From: Liopterus haemorrhoidalis
Taxonomy: Eukaryota; Arthropoda; Insecta; Coleoptera; Dytiscidae
Assembly: GCA_963971575.1 (NCBI GenBank)
Contig: OZ020615.1
Coordinates: 63,435,379 to 63,499,378 of the forward strand
Direction: 5' to 3'
DNA: 64,000 bases
Position 1 is the first letter of the stretch; each line of letters starts with the position of its first letter. A program made the position numbers and the translations under genes. Below are positions 1-12,300 of this stretch, in pieces. The notes below the pieces were generated by a model that was not told the DNA's origin, made no database searches, and saw nothing but the letters and a program-made list of their open reading frames with translations.

Positions 1-394
1 AAGAATTAAGTTTGAAAAAAAAAAAACATCGGTCAGTAACGTTATTAAACGCTATTAATGAGAGATTATTTTATACTGACCTCCTGTAGCTGCAAAACGC
101 TGCCAGCGTTTTTTTCAAATCACCGGCAGATTTATATTTAAAGGAAGGCTCAGAAAGCAAAAAATAATTAGGTGCTGCTTGGAGGGAGACTCAAGCTTAA
201 AACTTAAACTTAAACAAATACAAAGTCTGTAAATTAAGTAACCGAACTGGCAAGATAGCGTTTAATCTGGCAACATTTAGGACGCAAGACTTGGAGAGGC
301 GGCAGTTGAACATGTGATACGTCTTCAGTACGAGTTTGAACTCCCTGGAGTAATTTTGTTGTCCGTAGCGATTTTTTTTCAGTGCGTTCTAAAA

Positions 395-755
395 ATGAGT
401 GACATTAATTTCGAGCAACGGTGTGCTATCTGGTTTTGCTTCAGACTTGGGCAAAGTGCAACGGAAACTTTTGCAAAACATTCAGCTGGCCTATGGAGAC
501 AGTGTTTTGTCAAGGACCCAGGTTTTTTGGGGGTTTAAGGCATTTTCAGAAGGAAGATGAATCACGCAGCGAAAGGCTTTCATATCCAAGAACCGATGAA
601 AATGTCGACAGAATCCAGGATCTTGTGTGTTCAGATCGTCAGTTGACAGTCATAATGATCGGGGAATAGTTAAATTTGACTCACACTACCGTTCATCAGA
701 TTTTGACCAATGAATTGGGGATGAGAATGCGCCTTGTCACACAGCAGTAGTTTAA
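395..755 (+). pseudogene. mariner transposase N-terminal remnant
   Basis: The reading begins MSDINFEQRCAIWFCFRLGQ and SATETFAKHS, the classic N-terminal HTH of mariner transposases, then shifts frame (a stop ends the first frame at 538). It resumes as SYPRTDENVDRIQDLV..LTVIMIGE, stop, TTVHQILTNELGM. At least one frameshift and one stop, with no catalytic region present: a dead 5' fragment inside a Myo6 intron. Confidence 0.85.
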
Positions 756-899
756 CTAAGTCATAACTGTGACACTTTGGCCTTGAAAGTCCTGTCTCCA
801 TCCGACGTTAACATAAAAATATGATTTTTTGGTGTCATTGTAAAGCTAATTTAATGTACTTTTAGGAAAAAAATATAAAATTATCGATTCCCTATGCTA

Positions 900-1075
900 G
901 ATAAAAAGTTGACATCATTTCCGGTGAAACCGGAAGTGCCTCAGAATTCTTATAGTAACCTTTAGATGGGCCTTTTTGTCTAGTTTAACTTTTGTTCTGA
1001 AGATTTTTTGTATCTTTACAAATAAAGGAGATTTTCGGGGTGCCCCGTTTCAAACAAACACCCTGTATATTTACT
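900..1075. mobile_element. Probable DNA-transposon end (ACACCCTGTATA type)
   Basis: Ends in GGGGTGCCCCGTTTCAAAC then ACACCCTGTATA, a terminus common on insect DNA transposons and MITEs. The matching opposite end was not found, so the boundaries and superfamily are open. Confidence 0.35.
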
Positions 1076-1119
1076 TATTATTTGCTTCGTTTCTTCATTG
1101 TTTTCTTTTTTTTTTTCAG

Positions 1120-1193
1120 GCAGTCTTATGTACCTAAATGATGCAACTTTGCTAAATAATATTCGAATTAGATATTATAAGAACAAAATTTAC
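1120..1193 (+). CDS. Myo6: Myo6 exon a (motor N-terminal part)
   Basis: Preceded by a long pyrimidine tract and CAG, followed by GTAAGT. Two bases complete a codon begun in the unseen upstream exon, then [15 protein letters not shown]..., the standard start of the myosin head domain. Ends in phase 0 after KIY. Confidence 0.93.
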
Positions 1194-3249
1194 GTAAGTA
1201 TTTATTATTAATAATAAAACTATTAAATCTCCTAATATTTTTTATATATGTTATATATTTCTAGACATATGTTGCTAATATATTAATAGCTGTAAACCCG
1301 TACATGGAAATAAAAGAATTATATTCTCCGAAAATAATTCAAACTTATAAAGGAAAATCTTTAGGAGAAATGCCTCCTCATGCATTTGCTATTGGTAAGT
1401 CTGTTAATTTAACATCGATGTAAATAACACTATACTTCTAATGCCGACAGTTGGACTGGTGTTAGGGAAATTTTTTTCTATCATTTATAATTTTTTTCAG
1501 CTGATAAATCGTTTCGAGACATGAAAGTTTTGAAGCAATCTCAGTCGATAATAGTTTCTGGAGAATCCGGTGCTGGAAAAACTGAATCCACCAAATATAT
1601 CCTTCGTTATCTTTGTGATCTTTGGGGATCCCATGCAGGTCCAATCGAACAAAAAATCTTAGACGCTAATCCTGTATTGGAAGCATTTGGAAATGCGAAA
1701 ACTACTCGCAATAATAACAGTTCTAGATTTGGAAAATTTATGGAAGTGCATTTTGATAAAAAATTACAAGTTGCTGGTGGATATATTTCACATTATTTGT
1801 TGGAAAAGTCTAGGATTTGTACTCAAAGTCCAGATGAAAGAAATTATCATGTGTTTTATTTATTATCTGCGGGTGCACCGGAAAATTTGAGGAAGAAATT
1901 AAATATTACAAGACCTGATGATTTTAAGGTGAGTTAAATATAACAAACACGCGGTTTCAAACGCCAGTGTGATTACAAATTTACAGGATATGCATATTAG
2001 GATACATAAACTATAGTCGGATTTTTTAATAAAATGAACGACATCTACCGAACAATTAAAGATATGGGCATATAAAACAAAATGAGATTATGCTCGGTCA
2101 TCTCTAGAAGCAAGTCGACTTGTTAAAAGAGGAAAGTATCCCGCATTTGTGATGGTTTGGTGGGTTGTCAATTACGAGGGCGAAAAAAGCTTAATTTTTG
2201 TGAAAAATAAGTAAAAATATCGGCGAAAGTTTGTTAAAAATCGATTCTTGACAACATCGTAAAATCTCTTAGTACGGTTTTATTTAATAATAAATCATTG
2301 TCCTTTCAACAAAACGCCTGCTTCCAAAAACCACGCAAAAATGGTTCGAGTTAAACGGTATTTCATCAGGTTGGTTTCTGGGTTCTTGACCGCTCAATGA
2401 AAATTAAAAAATATAAAATTACTGTCAATAAATAAATCTCCTATTCTTGTATGTATCAAGCCATGTTTATATACTCAAGCCCTGCCTCTACCTTATCCAC
2501 TAAATTTATCTACCATTTCTTGTGTGATACTTGACTTTGATAATTTTTTTAGTACCTCAGTGGTGGATGTACTCAATATTTCACCAATAGCACAACAGAA
2601 AAAAAGCTTTCCCCTGCCCAAAAAAGTAACGCTCATTCCTCTAAAGGTGCTCTAAAGGACACTCTTCTGGATGACATCGAAGATTTTACACAGCTTGATC
2701 AAGCTTTATCCCGTCTTGGTTTAACAGACGCCCAAAAATTAGAAATTTACAGTATGGTAGCAGCAGTACTTCATCTTGGGAATATTGCTTTTGAGGAAAA
2801 CCCTGAAGACTCTAAAGGAGGGTGTAGGGTCACACAAAGTTCAGAGGGACCTCTTAAAATGGCGTCGGAATTATTAGGAGTGGATCCATCAGAGCTTTGT
2901 CAAGCTTTGGTGTCTAGAGTTATGCAAAGTGCAAGAGGAGGTAAGTTTTTCAACTGTATTTTTTTAAATGATTATAAGATGATCCGCACCAAAAATTCAA
3001 TGTCTGTCTGTGAGAGGTTCAAGTACAAACAGATATATTTTCACGTAATTATGAATTAGGATTGAACATTACATGTGAACATATTGAATATATTGCATAT
3101 CAAAATTTTCCATTTTAGAGGGGCCGCTTAATCAAAACAGTTTGTCATATTTAGTCATAATTTCAATGATATATTTAGTGACAAATTTCTAAATCTTTTT
3201 TTAGGGTTTTGTAGGTATGACCAAAAAACCCTTATACCGTCATTTTGTC

Positions 3250-3307
<58 letters not shown>

Positions 3308-6300
3308 TCGGTAAAAATTGTAGCCAAACGGCTAAACCTAGAGAGTTGAAATTTGGCATGCTTATACAACTCTTTGACCCACACATAGGAAAAATACTAA
3401 AACATCTAAAAAACATATCCCCCTAAAAATATAAACAATAATGTGCTCATCAAAAAAAAATATATTTTTTTTAAATTCTGAGTAGGGTATCAAATGAAAG
3501 CCCTTAGTACGTGGATTAACGATCAAAATTTTATTTTTGCAAAATAAATTATTTTGATGCGATTTTTGCCAAAATTGTGCAAAAAATTTTTTGTCCCACA
3601 CCCTGTAGCCTAGATGGTTTAAACTAAAAATCTGAAAAAATTCTAAGTAATGTACATTGGTGTGAACCGGAATAGTACAACAGGAATTTTTGATCAGATT
3701 ATGTTTTTAGAAAATAACGCATTTTTTGTGTTTTTAACTAAAATATGTTAAATATATAATTCGCTATGTAACACTTCAGATAAGAAACTCTGGTAGCTCA
3801 GATGGTTTCGTAACGCACTTTGTAAATTGCAGTGCGAACGTTGCAGAGTTCGAATCCTGTTAATTTTATTGTTTTTTTTTTTTTGCATTTCTATTTTGTT
3901 TAAATTATTTTGTCAAAATTCGTTATATTTTGGTAAATGTTGCATTTATTTTTTAAAAGCGTAAATTTAATAACCAGAGGGAAGTGTTGAAATTATAATT
4001 TAATTCTGTGACGAAATCAGAGGGAGGGACTTATGATATAAGCAACCAATGGAAGCCATAGGCGCAATTTTAAAAATCTTACTGAACCTTGCTGTATAAA
4101 TAAAATACTGTACATATTTAGAAACTTAAATAATGGTATTAGGCATTCGAATTAAAATTCATAAAAAAATATTTTGACATAAAATTTGTTTTGGCATCCC
4201 AAATAATCATCATTCAGTTACTAAATACCTGCAAAACCCAGAAATGTGTGAAGATTCACACTTCACATAAATTTTTTTTAATTTGAATTAGATATTATTC
4301 ATAACATATAAACATATCTATTAAAATCATATTTAGTTTCAAATTGATTTTGAAATTTTATAATTTTTAGGTTAGAATTATGACGTTTGAAATGATGTAA
4401 CTGCAATGTTTCGGCGGCCCAGTTATGTCTTATTTATTATTTACTTAATTGTAACATGTATAACAAAAATTATTTTAAATAATACCTTAAAAAATATATA
4501 TATTCTATTTAATTTTTCAACAGAATGCATATTTATTCAAATTTGTAAAAACCTGAAATCTCAGATATTTCAGGGTTTCGCTGGTATTTAATAAATGAAA
4601 GAATAAAATTGATTTTTAGCAATAATCGCGGTAAAATTAAAATAAATATATTTTTTTGTTAATTTACGATTTAATACAGAAATTCGAAAATTTCAAAAAA
4701 AAAAAAAAATAAAGAAATAAATAACTAATGAAAATTCCCAGAATACATTTCCAGTTCATGTTAAGGTGCATTACTGCGATTTTTTTTTCTTCATATTTTA
4801 AACCAAATCATCTGAGAAATAGGACAAGGACACATTTTTTAAAATTAGCGAAAATTACATCAAAATGTTTTTTCAATTTTTTTTTTTGTAATAATTTCAG
4901 TACTTTACTTTGTTCAGAACATATTTCTATATCAAAAAAAACAAAAATAAATAAGTGTTTTATTTAAAAAAATAAATAAATAAATAAAAAATATTTTTTT
5001 TTAGTAACTATAAAATTTGATGCGCTATTGTTTCGATGTTTTCACCATTATCTGCGTGAAAAAATATCATTGAATTTACATTTTTAAAAGGAGTCCGATC
5101 TAGGTCATTTATGAATTGTACGCTGGAAGAGTTTAACCACGCCTACTAGGTTTCTCTCCATTGGTTCTTTTAAAATAACCCTAGAATCTAAGACAAACTC
5201 ACACACAGTGAATTCTTACAAACACGAACAAGGAATATGTACGTTTGTCGTAACTATCTTAAACAATGAACTAAGCAGATAGACAAACTACGCACTTGTA
5301 ATTCTTTAAAATCTGCTAGAAAGAGTGAGAAACACATCAGTACGTTTACCTTTACCATGTATATGTGTCTACCAGGCCAGCCTTCATGTGCAACAAAACT
5401 TGCGAGTTTTGGAAAAGCGGTCAGATATACATACATATAATACTAGATACAACGGCAACTTAGAAATACAAACAGTAAAATTTGCAAAAAAGGCACAAAA
5501 CCCAAACATACTGATGAAAAAAAATTATAATAAACTACCTGCTCACATAAAAGATAGTACGAGATTGCTGATCTTTAAGAAAAGGACAGTTAAATTTTTA
5601 ATTAGTGAGTGTTTTTATAATTTTGACTGTAAAAATGCTGTGAATTATTGACAATTTATAAAATGACTTATCCAATATTACTTGTATGTAATCTCCTGGA
5701 TCAATAAATATTATTATTATTATTATTACGTTAATTATAACATGGCCTTGATCGGACTTTTAAAAATTGAATTTTAATATGTCCGTATAATCATAATCGT
5801 AGTTCTGCTCATAATCAAACTTAGCACTGGTGTTAATTTTGTTTAGCCTGTATAATGTTTCTTTTTTTTTTTTGTAGGTGTGAAAGGTACTGTAATAATG
5901 GTACCATTAAAAATATACGAAGCCAACAGCGCAAGAGACGCTCTTGCCAAAGCAGTCTACAGCAAACTATTTGACTACATCGTCCAAAGCATAAATAAAA
6001 GCATTCCATATCAGGCATCCAGCTATTATATCGGAGTCCTCGATATAGCAGGATTTGAATTTTTCACCGTAAACAGTTTCGAACAATTCTGCATCAACTA
6101 CTGCAATGAAAAGCTCCAACAATTTTTCAACGAACGAATCCTAAAACATGAACAAGAATTATATAAAAGAGAAGGATTAAATGTACCGGAAGTAAAATAT
6201 AGTGACAATCAAGATTGTATTAATTTGATTGAAACAAAAGTAAATGGAATATTGACTTTATTGGATGAAGAATCAAAATTACCTACACCAAAATATACAC

Positions 6301-9300
6301 ATTTTACTGAAGAAGTCCATAAAAGATGGCCGAATCATTTTCGTTTAGGTCTACCAAGGACTTCACGTTTAAAAGCGCACAGAAATATAAGAGATGATGA
6401 AGGATTTTTAATAAGACATTTTGCAGGAGCAGTTTGTTATCAAACGAAACAATTTATCGAAAAAAACAACGATGCTCTACATGCATCTCTTGAAGGTTTG
6501 GTTCAAGAAAGTCAAAACACACTAATACAAAAATTATTTGCCACCTCAAACTCATTAAAGGGTAAACTAAGCTTTATAAGTGTAGGTTCTAAATTTAAAA
6601 CACAATTAGAAGAACTAATGGAAAAATTAAGAAGCACTGGAACAAATTTTATTCGTTGTATAAAACCAAATAATAAAATGGTGGACCATCAATTTGAGGG
6701 TGCATTAAGTTGGACACAACTTAAATGCTCTGGTATGACCAGTGTTTTAGCCTTGATGGGACATGGGTACCCCTCAAGAGCACCATTTAAAGAATTATTC
6801 AATATGTACGAATCTTATCTACCGAAGGAATTAAAATCTTTAAATGCAAGAACTTTTTGTGAAGTTATGTTACATAGTATGAAGTTACAAGATAAAGATT
6901 TTAGATTTGGAGTTTCAAGAGTGTTTTTTAGACCTGGGAAATTTGCAGAATTTGATAGGATTATGAGGTCTGATGCTGAGAGTTTGCAGAAAATTATTGC
7001 AAATGTTAAGAAGTATTTGGTTAAATCAAGATGGATAAAATCGCAGTTTTGTGCATTGTCTGTTATTAAATGTAAGTAAAAATTTATTTTAAACTAGTGC
7101 ACCCGTTGCCAACTGTGTTGGCAAACACATTACCTTAATGTGGAACTTGCTCGACACCTCAGACTTCTTTCTCTAGCCATACGCTTTACTTCATCTAATT
7201 CAAATTGAATCAACTCTTCGCCCATTATTAAAAACTGGACAAATGAGTATTATTCCGAATTATTTATTCATTAACTTTTTAAGATGGGAAAACGATTCAT
7301 TTTCACTCAGTGCATTACATTTATAATGTTAAAACTAAAAATGATTTGATAAATTTAAAATATATTTATTAAAATAAATTTTCCAATTTCTTTTATAATA
7401 TAAAAATACACACACGGAAAATGCACACGGATTAATACGCACACGGAAAAAAGCGCACATGAAAAAATACACACACGGAAAAAAGCGCACACGGAAAAAT
7501 ACACACGGAAAAAAGAGTACTTACACTATATCTCAAATCAGTTTGAAATAAATCGTGAGAAACTATTACACAGTCAAATTTAATTGTTTGCCTGCTTTAA
7601 TATATTGCGTTCACATTTGTAAGGTCAAACCAGATCTGGTTATTTTGGTTACTTTTATAGTGTAGTACTTAGTACTGACTTTTAAATGTAAATTTTTCAT
7701 TTCAAAATATTCCTTACGCTGTAAAACCTATTTCAGATTTGTTGGTTTTGATCATTATAACTAAGATATCATTTATCTTTATGACATATGTCAAATGGAA
7801 TGACATTTTAAGAAAGTGAAATTTTTTACTATGTTTTAATACCAACATGACATATAATTTCAAAGGTGCAAACTATTGAATGTATCAATTTGTATTTTTT
7901 ACCAATTTTAAATATTTCCAACCAATTTTAAATTTACACAAATAAGTTGTCACCTAGTGGCGCTGATATGAATGACCAAACTCGGCCGGTATATTTGGTA
8001 AAAATTATTCATTTTTACCAAAGCGTGTTTTACTCACTGCATTATATTTACATTTTTGAAAATTTAAAACGTTAGATAATTTAAAACGTTAATCGTAGAA
8101 ATAAAAAAATAATAAAGCATTCAAAAAAATAATAATAAAGAAAAGAAAGTCACATTTTTCTTACATAATTTCATCAAAACCAAATATTTTTTAAAATCAT
8201 ATTTTTTCTGCTATCAATAATTTTAATTTATATTATTTTTGTGTAAACATATCCATTAACAACTATTATTATCACGCGTTATATGCCAATATACACTTCG
8301 GTAAGCTTCGCAATATTTCGTTACACTTCGGAATCTCGCTTCAAATTTGTTTTTAATGTCACAGCACGCACCCACGCAGGGACACACGTTGGCGTATTAT
8401 ATTATAGATTTTTATTTCTACATCTTACAGGGCTTTGTAGGTATTTAATAAGTACAGATCCATCCATCGGAGTAAAGAGTTTAACGATATCACTTTTATG
8501 TGGTTCATGAATATTTTTTAACAGAAATAATTAATATAGTTCAGTAGTCCAACTTTTCATCAACAGGTGGCACAAGTTAATTTTGGCATTAGCCGCGTTG
8601 GTCAATTCCAGCGAAATAATACCTTTAGAAAGTATTTTACGTACTTTGCGATGATGGTCGGTACTGTGATGGCTACAGCTGATTCTTTTATAACGAAATT
8701 TTCTTTTTTTTAGTGAAAAATAAAATTTTATACCGCAAGCAAGCTCTTATAAAAATCCAGGCTTCTATTCGAGGTCATCTTGCCAAAAAACAACATAGAC
8801 CACGTTATCAAGGAATTTTCAAAATTAAAAGTTTAGAAACTCAAATGAAGCAGCTAGAAAAGGTCGCTAACGAACTCAAAAAAGAAAAAGAATCCAGTTT
8901 AAAAGAAATTCAACAATTACATGCAGCTATGATACAAGCAATCGCGAAAATAAAAAGCGATAGAAAAATTAAAAGTGAAGAAGTAACTAAACTTTATAAT
9001 GATTTGTTGAGTAAAACGAACAATCAGATGTTACTTCTTCAGAAGAAGATGCAAGACCAGAAGAATGCTGAAGAACAAGCTAGGCTGAGGAAAATACAGG
9101 AAGAGATGGAGAGGGAAAGGAAGAAGAAAGAAGAAGAAGAACGGAAGAAAGGGGAGGAGGAAGAAAGATTAAGACAGTAAGTAAAAAAATTTTATATGAA
9201 TTTTCAAAAATTTCAAAATTTCGTTATAAGTGAAGATAATTCGAATTAATATAATATTTAACTAGTCAAAATTATTTTATTTATTTATTTATTTTTCTAA

Positions 9301-12300
9301 ATAATAATCCAATCAAAAATTCCGGTTCCAGTTCATATCAAATTTTTGTAAACCTTATTTTTTAGGGTTTTGTAGCTATGACCAAAAAACCCTTATACCG
9401 TCATTTTGTCGTCTGTCTGTATGTCTGTTCGGTAAAAATTGTAGCCAAACGGCTAATCCTAGAGAGTTGAATTTTGGCATGCTTATACAACTCTTTGACC
9501 CGCACATAGGAAAAATACTAAAACATCTAAAAAACATATCCCCCTAAAAATATAAACAAATATGTCCTCATTGAAAAAAAATTTTTTTTTTTTTTAATTC
9601 TGTGTAGGGTATGAAAGCTCTTAGTATGTGGATTAACGATCAAAATTTAATTTTTGCTAAATAAATTATTTTGACGCGATTTTTGCCAAAATTGTGCAAA
9701 CAAAATTTTGTCCTACACCCTGTAGCCCAGATGGTTTAAACTAAAAATCTGAAAAAATTCTAAATAATGTACATTGGTGTGAACTGGAATAGTACAACAG
9801 GAATTTTTGATCAGATTATGTTTTCGGAAAATAACGCATTTTTTGTGTTTTTAACTAAAATACGTTAAATATTTAATTCGCTATGTAATTCGCTATGTTT
9901 AAAGCGCTCGTAGCGTAGTGCGTTTCGTCGTTTCTTTGTAATTTGCAAACTAGAGTTCGATTCCTGTCAATTTTAATTTTTCTGGTTTTTATTTTGCATT
10001 TTTATTTTGTTTAAATTATTTTGACAAAATTCTAGTTATATTTTGGTAAATGTTGCATTTAATTTTTAAAAGCGTAAATTTAATAACCAGTGGGAAGTGT
10101 TGAAATTATAATTTAATTCTATGTTTGAATGAATACGAAATCAGAGGTTGAGGCTTATGATTTGACCAACCAATGGAAGCCATAGGCGCAATTTTCAAAA
10201 TCTTAATGAACCTTGCTATATAAAAAAAAATACTGCACATATTTATAAACTTAAATAATAGTATTAGGCATTCGAATTAAAATTCATAAAAAAATATTTT
10301 GACATAAAATTTCTTTTGGCATCCCAAATAATCATCATTCAGTTACTAAATACCTGCGAAACCCTGAAATGTGTGAAAATTCACACTTCACATCAATTTT
10401 TTTTAGGAAAGCAGAGATGGAAGCACGTAGAAAGAAAGAAGAAGAACAACGTCGTAAACAAGAAGAAGAAGATCGTAAAACTGCTGCTCTGTTACAAGAA
10501 GAACAACGTAGGGTAGCTCTGGAAGACCAGAAGTATCGTGAACAACTTGAACAGGAAAGACATGATCATGAATTAGCTGTGCGACTTGCCCAAGAATCCA
10601 ATGGACAGATTGAAGATTCACCACCAACTTCAAGAAGGTCAGTTAAAGTTAATAATGATAATATGTACAGCTTATTATTTATTTAATTGTGCTTTTGTTT
10701 TGATTATTTATTTGTTTCCCCGACTCCAAAAAAGAATATTTTTTTTGTAAATAATTTTTAAATATGATTTAGTCTTACTGTAATTTGTAGTATTCTATCA
10801 ATTTTCTTTTCTTTCTAATTTACCACACCCTGGTTGCAAATTAAGCTAGGTTTTTCCCGAGATGGTGTTGATCATCGACATTGTAACAAAATTTCAACAC
10901 TAAAATATACGTATTAAGTTCTGTACTGCAGTATTTAGTACAGTAATTTGGCCACCAGTTAGTGAATTCGAGCATGTCACCTCTCAATACCTAGTGAGTT
11001 ACTGTCCGTTCTACGTTATTTTCTCGCGGAAATTTTTCCTTTTTTTTAATGTTTTTTAATGAAAACTGGTCTATATAAACCAGTTTTCGGTGGGGAGTCA
11101 TAAAAATATATTCAAAGCGTCCTCACACATGTATATTTTAAATATGGTCATTTTCTGATTTTGATTTTATTCAAAAACTGTAAACCGTAGAGTGTTGTTT
11201 TTAGGATGATTTTTCTATTGAGTAGTTACATAAGTCCGTACGTTTTTTTCCCACCTTTTATTCAATAAAATATACATTCTAAAAAAACTGTTATTATCAA
11301 ATGTACTGTCCATTATATTCTATCACTTTGGACAAACGCTCGGGCAATTTCATAATGCCATCTCTCCAGAAGGTTCCCCGTCTTTGCTCTCAATCTGTAG
11401 AGGTGAATTTTGATATCGTCCAAAGATGCGAATTTTTTCCCGTTAAAGGAATTTTGTAGAGAGCGGAAAAAATGGTAGTCGGAGCATATGGTCCAGACAT
11501 CGCACCATCTGACTACCATTTGTTTTGCTTTCTACAAAATTCCCTTAACGGAATGTATATTCTATTAACGGACTTATATAACGACCCAAAAGAGATAGAG
11601 GTCTATGGTTTACATTTTTGGCCTTAATTGGCCAAATTGGCCAAAATTGGGGCCTTACGAACTGTGCTCATTTTTGACATAAATCGTTTTGAAATAGGCG
11701 AATGTTACAAAAAAATTGATATTTGCGTGGCTGTATTTCAAAAATTATAATATATAGAGACCTTCGGTTGGGATTTTTGGAATTGTGACATCCTAAATGG
11801 CCTTAGGTCGCATTTTTAAGATTTTTTTTTTTTTTTTGAAAATTTTTATTTTTTTATTTATTTTTTTTTATTAAAATTTCAAAAAATTATATATTGAAAA
11901 CGGTAAAAGATAGAGACTTGCGGTTTAAATTTTTGAAACCCTTGTGCCTTGTTTAATCTAGAGAAAAAATAAGGCCTTAAACACCCAATTTTTTTAATTT
12001 ATATGACTGGTTAACCTAAACCCTTGAAAATGGTAAAAAAGTCGTAAGGGGTACCCCTTACGACTTTTTCGATTTTTGACCATTTTAAAAGGTTTTGTTT
12101 GACGATTCGTATTTATTGTAAAAGTTGGTTTATTAAGGCCCCAATTTTTTTTTAGATTAAAAAATGTACAAAGATTTCAAAAATTCAAACCGCAGTTTTC
12201 TATATTTTATTGTTCTTAAGTTAGAATTTTTTGAAACTTCAAATGAAAATTTGACAAATTTAAAATTTTGCAAAAAATTTTTTTGTTTGTGATTTGGTTC

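Noticed and set aside
3786..3861. Functional tRNA genes in the R1 cassettes
   Set aside because: The boxes are there but I cannot pair full acceptor, D, anticodon and T arms; they lie inside repeats, so they are listed as tRNA-like only.
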